A program made the translations under genes and the position numbers. Below, piece after piece: positions 1-9,527 of a stretch of 64,000 bases of DNA (positions within the stretch are counted from its first letter, which is position 1; every line of letters starts with the position of its first letter). The stretch lies in contig NZ_JACIJF010000004.1 of NCBI RefSeq assembly GCF_014199255.1, positions 1-64,000 on the forward strand, given 5' to 3'. The notes below the pieces were generated by a model that saw only the letters and a list, made by a program, of their open reading frames with translations, did not search any database and was not told where the DNA came from. This DNA comes from Sphingomonas xinjiangensis (GTDB lineage Bacteria; Pseudomonadota; Alphaproteobacteria; Sphingomonadales; Sphingomonadaceae).

Positions 1-27
1 CTAGACCTACGAAATGCGCCATCGCTC

Positions 28-250
28 TCACTCCTTCCCTCGATGCACGAGGTCAGGTTCGACCCCGATCCAGGCATCGTACGTGAAGGGGCTGCCATTC
101 CATCTGCTTTCGAAACGCAGCCGCCGCGATACACCATCTTTGGGCGGCTCCTGCCGGGCAGCTTTGATCCGCTGTCGGGCGGACAGCGGTTCAGCGGCCT
201 TCAGCGTCAAAGTTCCGTTAGCGGTCTCTACCGATCCGCTTCGCAGAGTG
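28..250 (-). pseudogene. Possible frameshifted 3' continuation of the neighbouring lipoprotein gene
   Basis: This is an open frame in a different register directly downstream of the lipoprotein stop. It reads on without a stop for about 70 codons and ends with polar, protein-like sequence (for example FESRWNGSPFTYDAWIGVEP). Upstream it is closed by a TGA only about 8 codons before the lipoprotein stop, so a single frame change near 228-250 would join the two into a protein of roughly 210 residues. The only separate start would be a TTG at 210 with a weak ribosome site. It could equally be non-coding. No family is recognised. Confidence 0.25.
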
Positions 251-662
251 TCTCAAGGACACGACGGCTAGAGATTTCATAGACGACATTTACCTGGTCA
301 CAGCCTGCCCAGAGGAGTTTAGGTAGGTCGTCAGCCTTATCAAACCATCGCCTAGTGCCTGCGGCGATTTGCTCAATAGGCTCGTCCTCTTCGGCACTGC
401 ATGCCCGAGAGGAGTTTCCGGGCATCACGACTGTACATGGTGCGGTCGGCGAATTGATAGGAATGGAATAGGAGCCGATGACTCGATCTTGCCCGGCAAA
501 AGCGTAGCTCCGACCGTAAGCACTCAATGGCTGGGAGCCTTTCGGAAGCACAACAGACCCTTCGATGCTATCCATTAAAGCTTCGTGGTGGCGGTCATTC
601 TCATCCGGCATCGTGCAAGCGGCGAGCGATAAAACAGCAAGTACCTTCGCAGGCCAGATCAA
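228..662 (-). CDS. Small lipoprotein, function unknown
   Basis: A predicted 144-residue lipoprotein. The N-terminus is a short signal peptide ending in the lipobox LAAC, so the mature protein would start at Cys16 and be lipid-anchored in the envelope. The TTG start at 662 is preferred because AAGGGG lies 8 bases upstream; a GTG at 671 is in frame but touches that site. The mature part has several further cysteines and no motif I recognise. The gene stands alone, well upstream of the carbonic anhydrase transcription unit. The reading frame may originally have continued past the stop (see the entry at 28-250). Confidence 0.55.
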   Translation of the reverse strand: MIWPAKVLAVLSLAACTMPDENDRHHEALMDSIEGSVVLPKGSQPLSAYGRSYAFAGQDRVIGSYSIPINSPTAPCTVVMPGNSSRACSAEEDEPIEQIAAGTRRWFDKADDLPKLLWAGCDQVNVVYEISSRRVLETLCEADR

Positions 663-997
663 TGATTTCACCCCTTCGAATTTGGACGCCAGGGCTGGTA
701 CCGTAGCACGTTCGTCTACCCAGATGAACAAATGTCCGCTTCCGGCGCCCACACATGCGGCGCTGAACGGCTAAAATTGGGGCGCTAGCTGCCACTGGTG
801 CTGGGAGAGCGGTGGAAGCTCCACTGCCTCCTTCGAGGCCCCTCGCCGAGTCTTACCCACCGGCCCGGCTGAGAGAACCTCTTCCTTACCTGCTGAGCGG
901 AACGACCGCAAACGGGGGCGGAAGCCGCGTCCACGAGCGACCGACTTTGGGGCGTTTCCAGACACGCCAACCGATGCCTCCCGCCAATGCGGGTCGG
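663..997. other. Intergenic region without a convincing gene
   Basis: About 335 bases between the lipoprotein start and the carbonic anhydrase terminator. Several short frames are open on both strands, but none has a good ribosome site or recognisable sequence. The stretch around 727-760, with an ATGTCCGCTTCC core, resembles decayed dispersed repeats common in sphingomonad intergenic DNA; this is an impression from memory only. Confidence 0.4.
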
Positions 998-1022
998 AGG
1001 GGCCCGCACGAAGCGGGCCCCT
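998..1022 (-). terminator. Terminator hairpin after carbonic anhydrase
   Basis: A perfect 10-bp stem (AGGGGCCCGC, 998-1007, with 1013-1022) and a 5-base loop lie 3 bases beyond the carbonic anhydrase stop codon. There is no long T run, which is common in this GC-rich genome. Confidence 0.65.
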
Positions 1023-1025
1023 TGA

Positions 1026-1664
1026 TCACAGCCAGCGAACCTTTCCGGTGGCCAGTTCATATACCGCACCCACGACCTTGAGTTCGCCGCGGCTTTGCGG
1101 TTCGAGCAGCATGGGCTCGGAATAGACTTGAAGCCGTTCGACCATCCGCCGGACATTCTCCTCAACCGCACGCTCGATCAGATCACCGCCGGCGCCCGCA
1201 CGCTCGGCTGCGATCACAGCAGGCAGGATCGGCTCGATCATTCTGCCGATGCTGCCGGGAAAGCGCGCGTCCTTGGTGACGACGTCGGTGGCAGCGGCAA
1301 CGGCGCCGCACTTCTCGTGGCCCAGCACGACGATCAGCGGGACGCTGAGGGCCATGACCGAATACTCGATCGATCCCATTCCGGCGGCGTCGACATTGTT
1401 GCCGGCGCTCCGGACGATGAACAGGTCGCCAAGGCCTACGCCGAAAAGCTGCTCCGGGCCGACCCGCGAATCCGAACATCCCACCAGCGTGGCAAAAGGC
1501 TGCTGCCCCTGTGCCAGCTCCAGGCGCCGCTGGCGCGAGATGTCCGGCTCGTGCGGGGCGTCGGCAACGAAGGCCGCATTACCGGCGATCAGCCGCTGCA
1601 AAGCCTCCTCTGGCGTGGGCTGACCTGCGGGCTGCGCAATGGGCTGGGCAGATTCAGCTGGCAT
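1026..1664 (-). CDS. Beta-class carbonic anhydrase
   Basis: A 212-residue enzyme that interconverts CO2 and bicarbonate in the cytoplasm. The beta-class zinc site is complete: CSDSRV supplies Cys63, Asp65 and Arg67, and GHEKCG supplies His116 and Cys119. Length is normal for the family. The ATG start has AAGGAG 8 bases upstream. The first 18 residues are a Pro/Ala/Gln-rich tail before the conserved fold; no signal peptide is evident. The gene is monocistronic, with a hairpin just after the stop. It probably supplies bicarbonate for carboxylases such as acetyl-CoA carboxylase (accA lies at 46.4-47.4 kb). Confidence 0.93.
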   Translation of the reverse strand: MPAESAQPIAQPAGQPTPEEALQRLIAGNAAFVADAPHEPDISRQRRLELAQGQQPFATLVGCSDSRVGPEQLFGVGLGDLFIVRSAGNNVDAAGMGSIEYSVMALSVPLIVVLGHEKCGAVAAATDVVTKDARFPGSIGRMIEPILPAVIAAERAGAGGDLIERAVEENVRRMVERLQVYSEPMLLEPQSRGELKVVGAVYELATGKVRWL

Positions 1665-1843
1665 GGTGATACTCCTTGGTTGATCAAAGGGTGCCGTTTG
1701 GAACGCGCTAGATGTTCGGGCGGCACTGCCGTGTAAACCGCCGGACCCGCTTTGACCCTGCTCAGCAACAAGTCATTACGTTTGGTTCACGCAGCCGGCC
1801 CTCAGCTGCCACTGGCCGGCACGGCAATGCGCTCGCATGCGCC

Positions 1844-1866
1844 TCTCTCCGCCGCATGTGGAGAGA
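1844..1866 (-). terminator. Possible terminator downstream of serB
   Basis: A 7-bp inverted repeat (TCTCTCC with GGAGAGA, 9-base loop) lies about 28 bases past the serB stop. It is a weak stem without a T tract, so its role is uncertain. Confidence 0.35.
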
Positions 1867-1893
1867 AGCGAACGTCATCTGCCAATCTTCGCC

Positions 1894-2769
1894 TTACCGC
1901 ACCCACGCTTCCATGGGCACGCCCTGCGCCCATAACAGCGCGTGCAGCGGCGCATGGTCCAGCCGCACGGCGGCTGCCGCCGCTACGATCGGCTTGGCCC
2001 GATATGCCACGCCCAGTCCCGCCCGGCGGATCATCGCCAGGTCGTTGGCGCCGTCGCCCACGGCCATCGTCGCCTCTGCCGCCAGCGTCCGCTCGGCCAA
2101 CGCCGCCAGCAGCGTCGCCTCCTTGGTGCCGCTGTCGACGATCGGCTTGGTCACCGTCCCGGTCAACATCCCTCCGGCGATCTCCAGCCGGTTGGCGATC
2201 ACCCGCTCAAAGCCCAACTGCTCGCCCACCGGCTCGGCGAAGCGGGTGAACCCGCCCGACACCAGCACCGTCAGCGCGCCGCGCGTGCGCATCGTCCGCA
2301 CCAGCGTCATGGCACCTGGCGACAGGCGCACGCGCTCGGCCAGGCAGCGGTCGATCGCGCTTTCCTCCAGCCCCTTGAGCAGCGCCACCCGCGCGTCCAA
2401 CGCCGCGGCGAAATCGAGTTCGCCGCGCATCGCCCGCTCGGTCACGTCGGCGACTTCGGCCTTGATTCCCGCGTAATCGGCCAGTTCATCGATGCACTCG
2501 ACGGTGATCATCGTCGAATCCATGTCGGCGATCAGCAGCTCCTTTTCGCGCCCGGCCTCGGGCTGTACGATCACGTCGGTGGCGGCAAACGCCCCCTCAA
2601 GGGCCGCTCGCGCCGCCTCCGGATGCGACACGAACAACAGGTCGGCCGCCTGCCCCGCATCGATCCAGCGCCAGGCGCCGGGCGCGCAATCCACGCCCGC
2701 CAGCCGGTCGGCGGCTTCGGAAAGCTGCCCAGCGGATAGGCCGTCTGCTACAAGCGTCGCGATGTACAA
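1894..2769 (-). CDS. serB: Phosphoserine phosphatase
   Basis: The last step of serine biosynthesis: hydrolysis of phosphoserine to serine. It is a HAD-family enzyme with an N-terminal ACT-like region (about residues 1-75) and a HAD core. Motif I is DMDST (nucleophile and acid Asp), motif II is the SGG in LVSGGF, and motif III is GDGANDLAM. I chose the TTG at 2769, giving MYIATLVADG and 291 residues, because GAGGGG precedes it by 5 bases and homologues begin there. A GTG at 2796 is an alternative. The upstream DNA carries a dispersed palindrome shared with the divergent miaA, so the two genes start back to back. Confidence 0.9.
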   Translation of the reverse strand: MYIATLVADGLSAGQLSEAADRLAGVDCAPGAWRWIDAGQAADLLFVSHPEAARAALEGAFAATDVIVQPEAGREKELLIADMDSTMITVECIDELADYAGIKAEVADVTERAMRGELDFAAALDARVALLKGLEESAIDRCLAERVRLSPGAMTLVRTMRTRGALTVLVSGGFTRFAEPVGEQLGFERVIANRLEIAGGMLTGTVTKPIVDSGTKEATLLAALAERTLAAEATMAVGDGANDLAMIRRAGLGVAYRAKPIVAAAAAVRLDHAPLHALLWAQGVPMEAWVR

Positions 2770-2803
2770 CTCAAACCCCTCAAACTGGCGGGACACATCC
2801 TCC

Positions 2804-2890
2804 CCGTTCGTGCTGAGCTTGTCGAAGCACCGTTCTTCTGCACCCGGGGGCCGAAGCGGAACGGCCCTTCGACAACCGCAGGGCGAACGG
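2804..2890. repeat. Dispersed palindromic element between serB and miaA
   Basis: Two inverted arms, CCGTTCGTGCTGAGCTTG...GAAG at 2804-2826 and CTTCGACAA...GCGAACGG at 2867-2890, flank a GC-rich centre. The arm sequence is a REP-like element that I recall as frequent between genes in sphingomonads. Here it fills the divergent intergenic space, and the right end supplies part of the GGAGG ribosome site of miaA. Confidence 0.6.
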
Positions 2891-2901
2891 AGGCAAGGAC
2901 A

Positions 2902-3822
2902 GTGACTGACCTTCCAACGGTCGCGCTCATCGCAGGGCCGACCGCGAGCGGCAAGTCCGCACTCGCGCTCGCGCTGGCGCGCACGCATCGCGGCAGCGTG
3001 ATCAACGCCGATTCGATGCAGGTCTATGCCGATCTCCGCATCCTCACCGCGCGCCCCACTGCCGAGGAAGAAGCCAGCGTACCCCATCGCCTGTTCGGCC
3101 ATGTCGACGGCGCCGACGCCTATTCCGCCGCGCGCTGGGCCGCCGAAGCCCGCGCCGCCATTGCCGAGGCGCATGGACTCGGCCGGCTGCCGATCCTAGT
3201 TGGCGGCACCGGCCTGTATGTGCGTACCCTGCTCGACGGCATCGCCCCTGTTCCCGAGATCGATGCCGCGCTGCGCGCCGAGGTTCGCGCGCTGCCGGTT
3301 GCCGATGCGCATGCGCAATTGCAGGCGCTCGACCCGCAGGCCGCCGCGCGCCTCAACCCTGCCGATACCCTTCGCGTCGCCCGCGCGCTCGAAGTCGTCC
3401 GCGGCACCGGCAAGCCGCTTGCCGCCTGGCAGGCCGACCGGCTCGGCGGCATCGCCGATCGGATCCGCCTCGCCCCTCTGATCCTGCTCCCGGACCGCGC
3501 CTGGCTGGGGGAGCGGATCGACCGCCGCTTCGCCATCATGGCCGGCACGGGCCGCGACGAAGCCGCCGCGCTGCTCGCCCGCACTGACTTGCCCGCCGAC
3601 GCGCCGGTCCTCCGCGCCATCGGCGTGCCCGAAATGCGGGCGCTGCTTGCCGGCGAAATGGAAGCAGAGGCGGCGGTGGCCCAGGGTGCATTGGCCAGCC
3701 GCCAATATGCCAAGCGGCAATATACCTGGTTCCGGCGCCAGCCACCGGCCAGCTGGCTACGTACCGGAGAGACAGAAACAAACACGTTACAACGTACATT
3801 TGAAAGAATATTATATATATAG
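2902..3822 (+). CDS. miaA: tRNA dimethylallyltransferase
   Basis: Transfers a dimethylallyl group to A37 of tRNAs that read UNN codons. The P-loop GPTASGKS is at residues 12-19, followed by NADSMQVY, the PTAEEE...PH region and GGTGLY, all hallmarks of MiaA. At 306 residues the length is normal. The GTG start has GGAGG 8 bases upstream. The last 18 or so codons are strikingly AT-rich compared with the rest of the gene and encode an unusual tail (TNTLQRTFERILYI). This DNA runs straight into the ilvB upstream region and may hold promoter elements for the ilv operon. Confidence 0.95.
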   Translation: MTDLPTVALIAGPTASGKSALALALARTHRGSVINADSMQVYADLRILTARPTAEEEASVPHRLFGHVDGADAYSAARWAAEARAAIAEAHGLGRLPILVGGTGLYVRTLLDGIAPVPEIDAALRAEVRALPVADAHAQLQALDPQAAARLNPADTLRVARALEVVRGTGKPLAAWQADRLGGIADRIRLAPLILLPDRAWLGERIDRRFAIMAGTGRDEAAALLARTDLPADAPVLRAIGVPEMRALLAGEMEAEAAVAQGALASRQYAKRQYTWFRRQPPASWLRTGETETNTLQRTFERILYI

Positions 3823-3825
3823 AGC

Positions 3826-3854
3826 TTGACGCGTAGTTTTTGTGCGGTTAGCAG
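3826..3854 (+). promoter_or_regulatory. Candidate promoter for ilvBNC
   Basis: TTGACG at 3826 is a good alphaproteobacterial -35 hexamer; a poor -10 (TTAGCA or TAGCAG) follows at 16-17 bases. An alternative pair, TTACAA and TTATAT, lies just upstream in the AT-rich end of miaA. The 75-base leader shows no run of Leu, Ile or Val codons, so I see no classical attenuator. Confidence 0.3.
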
Positions 3855-3900
3855 GCCGCTTCCGCAGCCTTGCTGCACACGCGAACAACAGGAGGACGCC

Positions 3901-5646
3901 GTGACCGAGAAAAGCGGAGCAGACATTCTGATCGAGGCGCTGACCGACCTCGGCGTGGAGGTCGTGTTCGGCTATCCCGGCGGCGCAGTGCTTCCGATCT
4001 ACGATGCGCTCTTTAAACAAGAGCGCATTCGCCACATCCTCGTCCGCCACGAACAGGCCGCGACGCATGCGGCAGAGGGCTATGCCCGCTCCACCGGCAA
4101 GCCCGGCGTCGTGCTGGTCACGTCCGGACCCGGCGCGACCAACGCCGTCACCGGCATCACCGACGCGCTGCTCGACTCGATCCCGATGGTCGTCATCACC
4201 GGACAGGTGCCGACGGCACTGATCGGCACCGACGCGTTCCAGGAAGCGGACACGGTCGGCATCACCCGCCACTGCACCAAGCATAATTATCTGGTGAAGG
4301 ATCCGGCCAAGCTGGCCGATACGGTGCGCGAGGCCTTCTACATCGCGACCTCGGGCCGCCCCGGCCCGGTCGTGATCGACATTCCCAAGGACGTCCAGGT
4401 CGCCACCGCCGCCTATACGCAGGCCGGGCCGATCCAGCACAAGACCTATCGCCCGCAGACCGAGCCCGATCCCGCGTTGATCGAGCAGGTCGTCGACATG
4501 CTCGCCGCGGCCGAGCGTCCGGTGCTGTACACCGGCGGCGGCATCATCAATTCGGGTCCTGAGGCCTCGCAGCTGCTCCGTGAACTGGTCGCGCTGACCG
4601 GCGCGCCGGTCACCTCGACGCTGATGGGGCTGGGCGCCCTGCCCGCTTCCGCGCCGCAATGGCTGGGGATGCTGGGCATGCACGGCACCTACGAAGCCAA
4701 TTGGGCGATGAACAAGGCCGATCTGATCATCGCGGTCGGCTCGCGCTTCGACGATCGCGTCACCGGGCGGCTCGACGCCTTCGCGCCGCATGCGCGCAAG
4801 GTCCATATCGATATCGACCGGTCCAGCGTGAACAAGAATGTCCGCGTCGATCTGCCGATCATTGCGGACGCCGGATCGGCGTTGCGCGCGATGGTGTCGC
4901 TTTGGAAGACGCGCGGCCATCCAAAGCCCGATCTGTCCGAATGGTGGCGCCGGATCGAGGGTTGGCGCGCGGCCGATTGTCTGGGGTTCGAGGATCGGGG
5001 CGAAGTCATCATGCCCCAGCGCGCGATCCGTGCACTGTACGAGGCGACGAAGCACCGCCAGCCGATCATCACCACCGAGGTCGGCCAGCATCAGATGTGG
5101 GCCGCGCAGCATTTCGGCTTCGAAGCGCCTAACAAGTGGCTCACCTCGGGCGGTCTGGGCACGATGGGCTATGGCTTGCCCGCCGCGATCGGCGCGCAAC
5201 TGGGCAATCCAGACGCCTTGGTGATCGACATTGCCGGCGAAGCTTCGATTCAGATGAATATTCAGGAGCTGGCGACCGCGGCCCAATACCGGCTGCCGGT
5301 CAAAATCTTCATATTAAACAATGAGTATATGGGCATGGTGCGCCAGTGGCAGGAACTGACCTACCAGTCGCGCTACTCGCAGAGCTACAGTGAGTCGCTT
5401 CCAGATTTCGTAATGCTTGCAGAGGCTTACGGGTGGAAAGGCATACGCGTCGACCGCCTGTCGGACCTCGCTGTCAGCGTCGACCAGATGCTGGCCCATG
5501 ATGGTCCTGTGCTAGTGGATTGCCGCGTCGCCAAACTCGCAAACTGCTTCCCCATGATCCCATCGGGTGCCGCCCATACCGACATGATTCTCCAGGCAAA
5601 CGAAGTCTCCGGCGAGATGGACGACGAAGCCAAGGCACTGGTCTAA
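3901..5646 (+). CDS. ilvB: Acetolactate synthase, large (catalytic) subunit
   Basis: A thiamine-diphosphate enzyme making acetolactate or acetohydroxybutyrate, the first common step to valine, leucine and isoleucine. The N-terminal domain has FGYPGGAV and the catalytic glutamate in RHEQAATH (Glu51). The C-terminal domain has the cofactor motif region around 445-475, ending LNNEYMGM. The usual GDG reads GEA here (Glu447 in place of Asp). The start is GTG at 3901, with AGGAGG 8 bases upstream; a longer frame begins at 3826 but lacks a ribosome site. Length is 581 residues, normal for the family. It is followed by ilvN after 3 bases. Confidence 0.95.
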   Translation: MTEKSGADILIEALTDLGVEVVFGYPGGAVLPIYDALFKQERIRHILVRHEQAATHAAEGYARSTGKPGVVLVTSGPGATNAVTGITDALLDSIPMVVITGQVPTALIGTDAFQEADTVGITRHCTKHNYLVKDPAKLADTVREAFYIATSGRPGPVVIDIPKDVQVATAAYTQAGPIQHKTYRPQTEPDPALIEQVVDMLAAAERPVLYTGGGIINSGPEASQLLRELVALTGAPVTSTLMGLGALPASAPQWLGMLGMHGTYEANWAMNKADLIIAVGSRFDDRVTGRLDAFAPHARKVHIDIDRSSVNKNVRVDLPIIADAGSALRAMVSLWKTRGHPKPDLSEWWRRIEGWRAADCLGFEDRGEVIMPQRAIRALYEATKHRQPIITTEVGQHQMWAAQHFGFEAPNKWLTSGGLGTMGYGLPAAIGAQLGNPDALVIDIAGEASIQMNIQELATAAQYRLPVKIFILNNEYMGMVRQWQELTYQSRYSQSYSESLPDFVMLAEAYGWKGIRVDRLSDLAVSVDQMLAHDGPVLVDCRVAKLANCFPMIPSGAAHTDMILQANEVSGEMDDEAKALV

Positions 5647-5649
5647 GGC

Positions 5650-6165
5650 ATGCACATCAAGCAAGAAACGCGCGAACGGCACACCCTTGCCGTCATCGTC
5701 GACAACGAACCCGGCATTCTCGCACGGATCGCCGGCCTGTTCACCGCGCGCGGCTACAACATCGAAAGCCTCACGGTGACCGACATCACCGAAGACGAGG
5801 CAGTGTCGCGGATCACCATCGTCACCTCTGCCTCTGCGCATGTGATGGAACAGATCATCGCCCAGCTCGAAAGGCTGGTGCCGGTGCACAAGGTCACCGA
5901 TCTGACCGCACTCGGGCCGCATGTCGAACGCGAGCTCGCCTTGGTGAAGGTCGCCGGGACCGGCGACCACCGCATCGAGGCGCTGCGCCTGGCCGAAGTC
6001 TACCGCGCCCGCGTGGTGGACGCGACCATCGCCAGCTTCGTCTTCGAAGTCACCGGCGGCTCGGACAAGATCGACAAGTTCGTCGAGCTGATGCGCGAGG
6101 TCGGCCTGGTCGAAGTCGCCCGCACCGGCATCGTCGCGATCTCGCGCGGCCGCGAACCCGCTTAA
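5650..6165 (+). CDS. ilvN: Acetolactate synthase, small regulatory subunit
   Basis: The regulatory partner of IlvB; in this family it confers feedback inhibition by valine. It has 171 residues with an N-terminal ACT domain (about 11-85, beginning HTLAVIVDNEPGILARI and including GYNIESLTV) and a C-terminal domain typical of the long IlvH/IlvN form. The gene starts 3 bases after the ilvB stop, so the two are probably made from one message in matched amounts. Confidence 0.95.
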   Translation: MHIKQETRERHTLAVIVDNEPGILARIAGLFTARGYNIESLTVTDITEDEAVSRITIVTSASAHVMEQIIAQLERLVPVHKVTDLTALGPHVERELALVKVAGTGDHRIEALRLAEVYRARVVDATIASFVFEVTGGSDKIDKFVELMREVGLVEVARTGIVAISRGREPA

Positions 6166-7218
<1,053 letters not shown>

Positions 7219-7224
7219 GCGGCA

Positions 7225-7252
7225 GGGGCCGTGGCGATTTCGCCACGGCCCC
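7225..7252 (+). terminator. Terminator hairpin of the ilvBNC operon
   Basis: A perfect 12-bp stem GGGGCCGTGGCG with its complement and a 4-base loop, starting 7 bases after the ilvC stop. There is no T tract. Confidence 0.6.
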
Positions 7253-7346
7253 GGTTCGCACCTGCGGAAACTTATGGTTTCCAACTTCCCGTTTGACCTG
7301 CGCAACGTTTCCACAGACATTTCAGCCTCCCAACAGGAGGTTTCCC

Positions 7347-8006
7347 ATGCGCGTCCGCTTGATCGCACTCGCCGCCACGCTCGCCATTGCCGCCCCGCTT
7401 GCCATTGCCGCCCCGCTTGTCGCCCAGCAGGCAATGCAGACCCCGGGCCAAAAGAACCCAGCGCTCGTCACCGCAGGCAGCTACACCGCCGATCCTGGCC
7501 ACACCCTGGTCGAGTGGACCGTGGACCATCTCGGCTTCACCCCATATTTCGGCCTCTTCGGCGATGTTTCGGGCACGCTGACGCTCGACCCTAAGAACCT
7601 CTCTGCCGCCAAGGTGGACGTGACGATCCCGGTGTCGAAGGTCACCACCGCTAGTGCCGGTCTCACCGCACACCTACTGCACGCGCCCAAGGAAGCCGGG
7701 GGCAAGCCGGACTTCTTCGGTGCCAATCCCGCCGACGCGCGCTTCGTATCGACCCGCGTGGTGGCGACCGGCCAAACCGCAAAGGTGACCGGCAACCTCA
7801 CGCTTAACGGCGTCACCAAGCCGGTGACGCTCGACGCCTCCTTCTACGGCGCGGGTAAGGCGCCGGAACAGATGGGCGGCAAGGAAGCGATCGGCTTCGA
7901 AGCCAAGGGCGTGATCAAGCGCAGCGACTTCGGCGTCGCTTATGGCATCCCGATGGTGTCGGACGAGGTCAAGCTCAAGATCGTCGCGGCGTTCAACAAG
8001 AACTGA
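7347..8006 (+). CDS. YceI-family periplasmic lipid-binding protein
   Basis: A secreted lipocalin-like protein; the family binds polyisoprenoid or other amphiphilic ligands in the periplasm. The YceI domain runs from about residue 45 (SYTADPGHTLVEWTVDHLGF) to the C-terminus and includes SKVTTASAGLTAHL and GNLTLNGVTKPV. The ATG at 7347 has GGAGG upstream. The signal peptide is long because its core is duplicated: an exact 18-base tandem repeat (7383-7400 and 7401-7418) encodes the AIAAPL unit twice. At 219 residues it is otherwise usual. It stands as its own unit with a good terminator after it. Confidence 0.9.
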   Translation: MRVRLIALAATLAIAAPLAIAAPLVAQQAMQTPGQKNPALVTAGSYTADPGHTLVEWTVDHLGFTPYFGLFGDVSGTLTLDPKNLSAAKVDVTIPVSKVTTASAGLTAHLLHAPKEAGGKPDFFGANPADARFVSTRVVATGQTAKVTGNLTLNGVTKPVTLDASFYGAGKAPEQMGGKEAIGFEAKGVIKRSDFGVAYGIPMVSDEVKLKIVAAFNKN

Positions 8007-8033
8007 TAGCAGCTCCCCGTCCACAGGGTTCTC

Positions 8034-8077
8034 AGGCGCGGCCTGCCGTTTACCGGCGGGCCGCGCCTTTGCTTTTG
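8034..8077 (+). terminator. Rho-independent terminator after the YceI gene
   Basis: A 15-bp stem with one G-T pair (8034-8048 with 8054-8068), a 5-base loop, then TTTGCTTTT. It is one of the clearest terminators in the window. Confidence 0.85.
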
Positions 8078-8142
8078 GCGGTCGGGCAAACTAACGCTGA
8101 CGCGATCGACGCCGTCACCGTGACGAGGCACGAGGAACACAG

Positions 8143-8763
8143 ATGACGAACTTCAACGCGGATCCTGAGGATGGCGACATCATCGCGCCGCTGCCCAAGA
8201 TCCCGGTGCCTGACGCAGTATCCGACGCCATCCGCACGCTGCTGCGCTGGGCGGGCGACGATCCCGAGCGCGAGGGACTGCGCGACACCCCGTTGCGGGT
8301 CGCCCGTGCGTGGAAAGAATATTGCGCCGGCTATGGCGAGGACCCAGCCCAGCATCTCGACCGCGTGTTCGAGGAAGTCGGCGGCTATGACGACATCGTG
8401 CTACTCACCGGCATCCCGTTCCAGTCGCATTGCGAGCATCACATGGCGCCGATCACTGGCAAGGCCTCGATCGCCTATCTACCCAAGGATCGCGTCGTCG
8501 GTATCTCCAAGCTGGCTCGCGTGCTCCACGGCTTCGCACGGAGGCTTCAGGTCCAGGAACGCCTCACCGCCCAGGTCGCAGACTGCATCTGGGAGCGGCT
8601 CCAGCCGCAGGGCGTCGCAGTGGTGATCGAGGCGCAGCATGGCTGCATGACCGCGCGCGGCGTGCGCACCCCCGGCGTCGGCATGGTCACCAGCCGGATG
8701 ATGGGCGTTTTCCGCGAGGACGAGCGCAGCCGCCAGGAAGTGCTGAAGCTGATGGGCTATTGA
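8143..8763 (+). CDS. folE: GTP cyclohydrolase I
   Basis: Converts GTP to dihydroneopterin triphosphate, the entry step of tetrahydrofolate and pterin synthesis. The zinc ligands are visible as Cys97 and His100 in SHCEHHMAP and Cys168 in QHGCMTARG. At 206 residues it is the usual type IA enzyme. Its stop overlaps the start of the next gene (TGATG), and that gene overlaps folB, giving a three-gene pterin operon. Confidence 0.96.
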   Translation: MTNFNADPEDGDIIAPLPKIPVPDAVSDAIRTLLRWAGDDPEREGLRDTPLRVARAWKEYCAGYGEDPAQHLDRVFEEVGGYDDIVLLTGIPFQSHCEHHMAPITGKASIAYLPKDRVVGISKLARVLHGFARRLQVQERLTAQVADCIWERLQPQGVAVVIEAQHGCMTARGVRTPGVGMVTSRMMGVFREDERSRQEVLKLMGY

Positions 8764-9527
8764 TGCGGGTTCTCGTCACCGGCGGCGCGAAGCGGATCGG
8801 CGCGGCGATCGCCCGCCGCCTCGCGCTGCGCGGCCATGCCGTGGCGATCCATCATCATCACGCCCCGGAAGACGCCGAGGCGCTGCGCGTCGCCATCGCT
8901 GCGGCGGGCGGCATCGCGTGCATCGTCTCGGGCGAGCTTGCCGATCCGTCGACGGCCTCCGCGCTGGTTGAGGCCGCCCGTGAGGGCCTCGGCGGCACGA
9001 TCGACGGCCTGGTCAACAACGCCTCGCAATTCGCCTTTGACGCCGTTCCGCTCACCGACTTCAAGCTGCTCGATCAGCATATGCGGATCAATTGCGGCGC
9101 CCCCGTCATCCTCGCCTCGGCGCTCGCCCTTCAGGACGATCTCCATCACGGCGCAGTCGTGAACCTGCTCGATCAAAAACTCGCCAACCTCAACCCCGAC
9201 TTCCTCACCTACACCCTCAGCAAGGCCGCGCTCGCTACGGCCACCGAGTTGCTCGCCCGCGCTCTCGCGCCGCGTATCCGCGTCAACGCCGTGTCGCCAG
9301 GCCTGACGCTGCCCAGCCTAGATCAGACGCCTGAGGAATTTGCAGAGCATGCCCGCCAGAACCTGCTGCAGCAGCCCGTCGCGCTCGACGATGTCGCAGC
9401 CGCCGTGGAGCATCTCCTTACCAGCCGCTCGATTACCGGGCAGAACCTGTTCGTTGATTGCGGCCAGCGCTTCCTGCCGCGCGACGGCGATGTGATGTTC
9501 TCCTCGCGCGAACGCGCCAATGGCTGA
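8763..9527 (+). CDS. Short-chain dehydrogenase, probable pterin reductase (FolM-like)
   Basis: A 254-residue NADPH-dependent short-chain reductase: TGGAKRIG for the nucleotide, NNAS, and the catalytic YTLSK. Its position between folE and folB, overlapping both, and the PTR1/FolM-like opening with two close Arg/Lys residues after TGG, suggest a dihydromonapterin or dihydropteridine reductase. Substrate is inferred from context only. The ATG at 8763 shares its A with the folE stop codon, so translation is probably coupled. Confidence 0.8.
   Translation: MRVLVTGGAKRIGAAIARRLALRGHAVAIHHHHAPEDAEALRVAIAAAGGIACIVSGELADPSTASALVEAAREGLGGTIDGLVNNASQFAFDAVPLTDFKLLDQHMRINCGAPVILASALALQDDLHHGAVVNLLDQKLANLNPDFLTYTLSKAALATATELLARALAPRIRVNAVSPGLTLPSLDQTPEEFAEHARQNLLQQPVALDDVAAAVEHLLTSRSITGQNLFVDCGQRFLPRDGDVMFSSRERANG

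Noticed and set aside
3823..3900. Possible leader-peptide attenuator before ilvB
   Set aside because: The short frame lacks clustered Leu, Ile or Val codons and there is no terminator/antiterminator pair with a T run.
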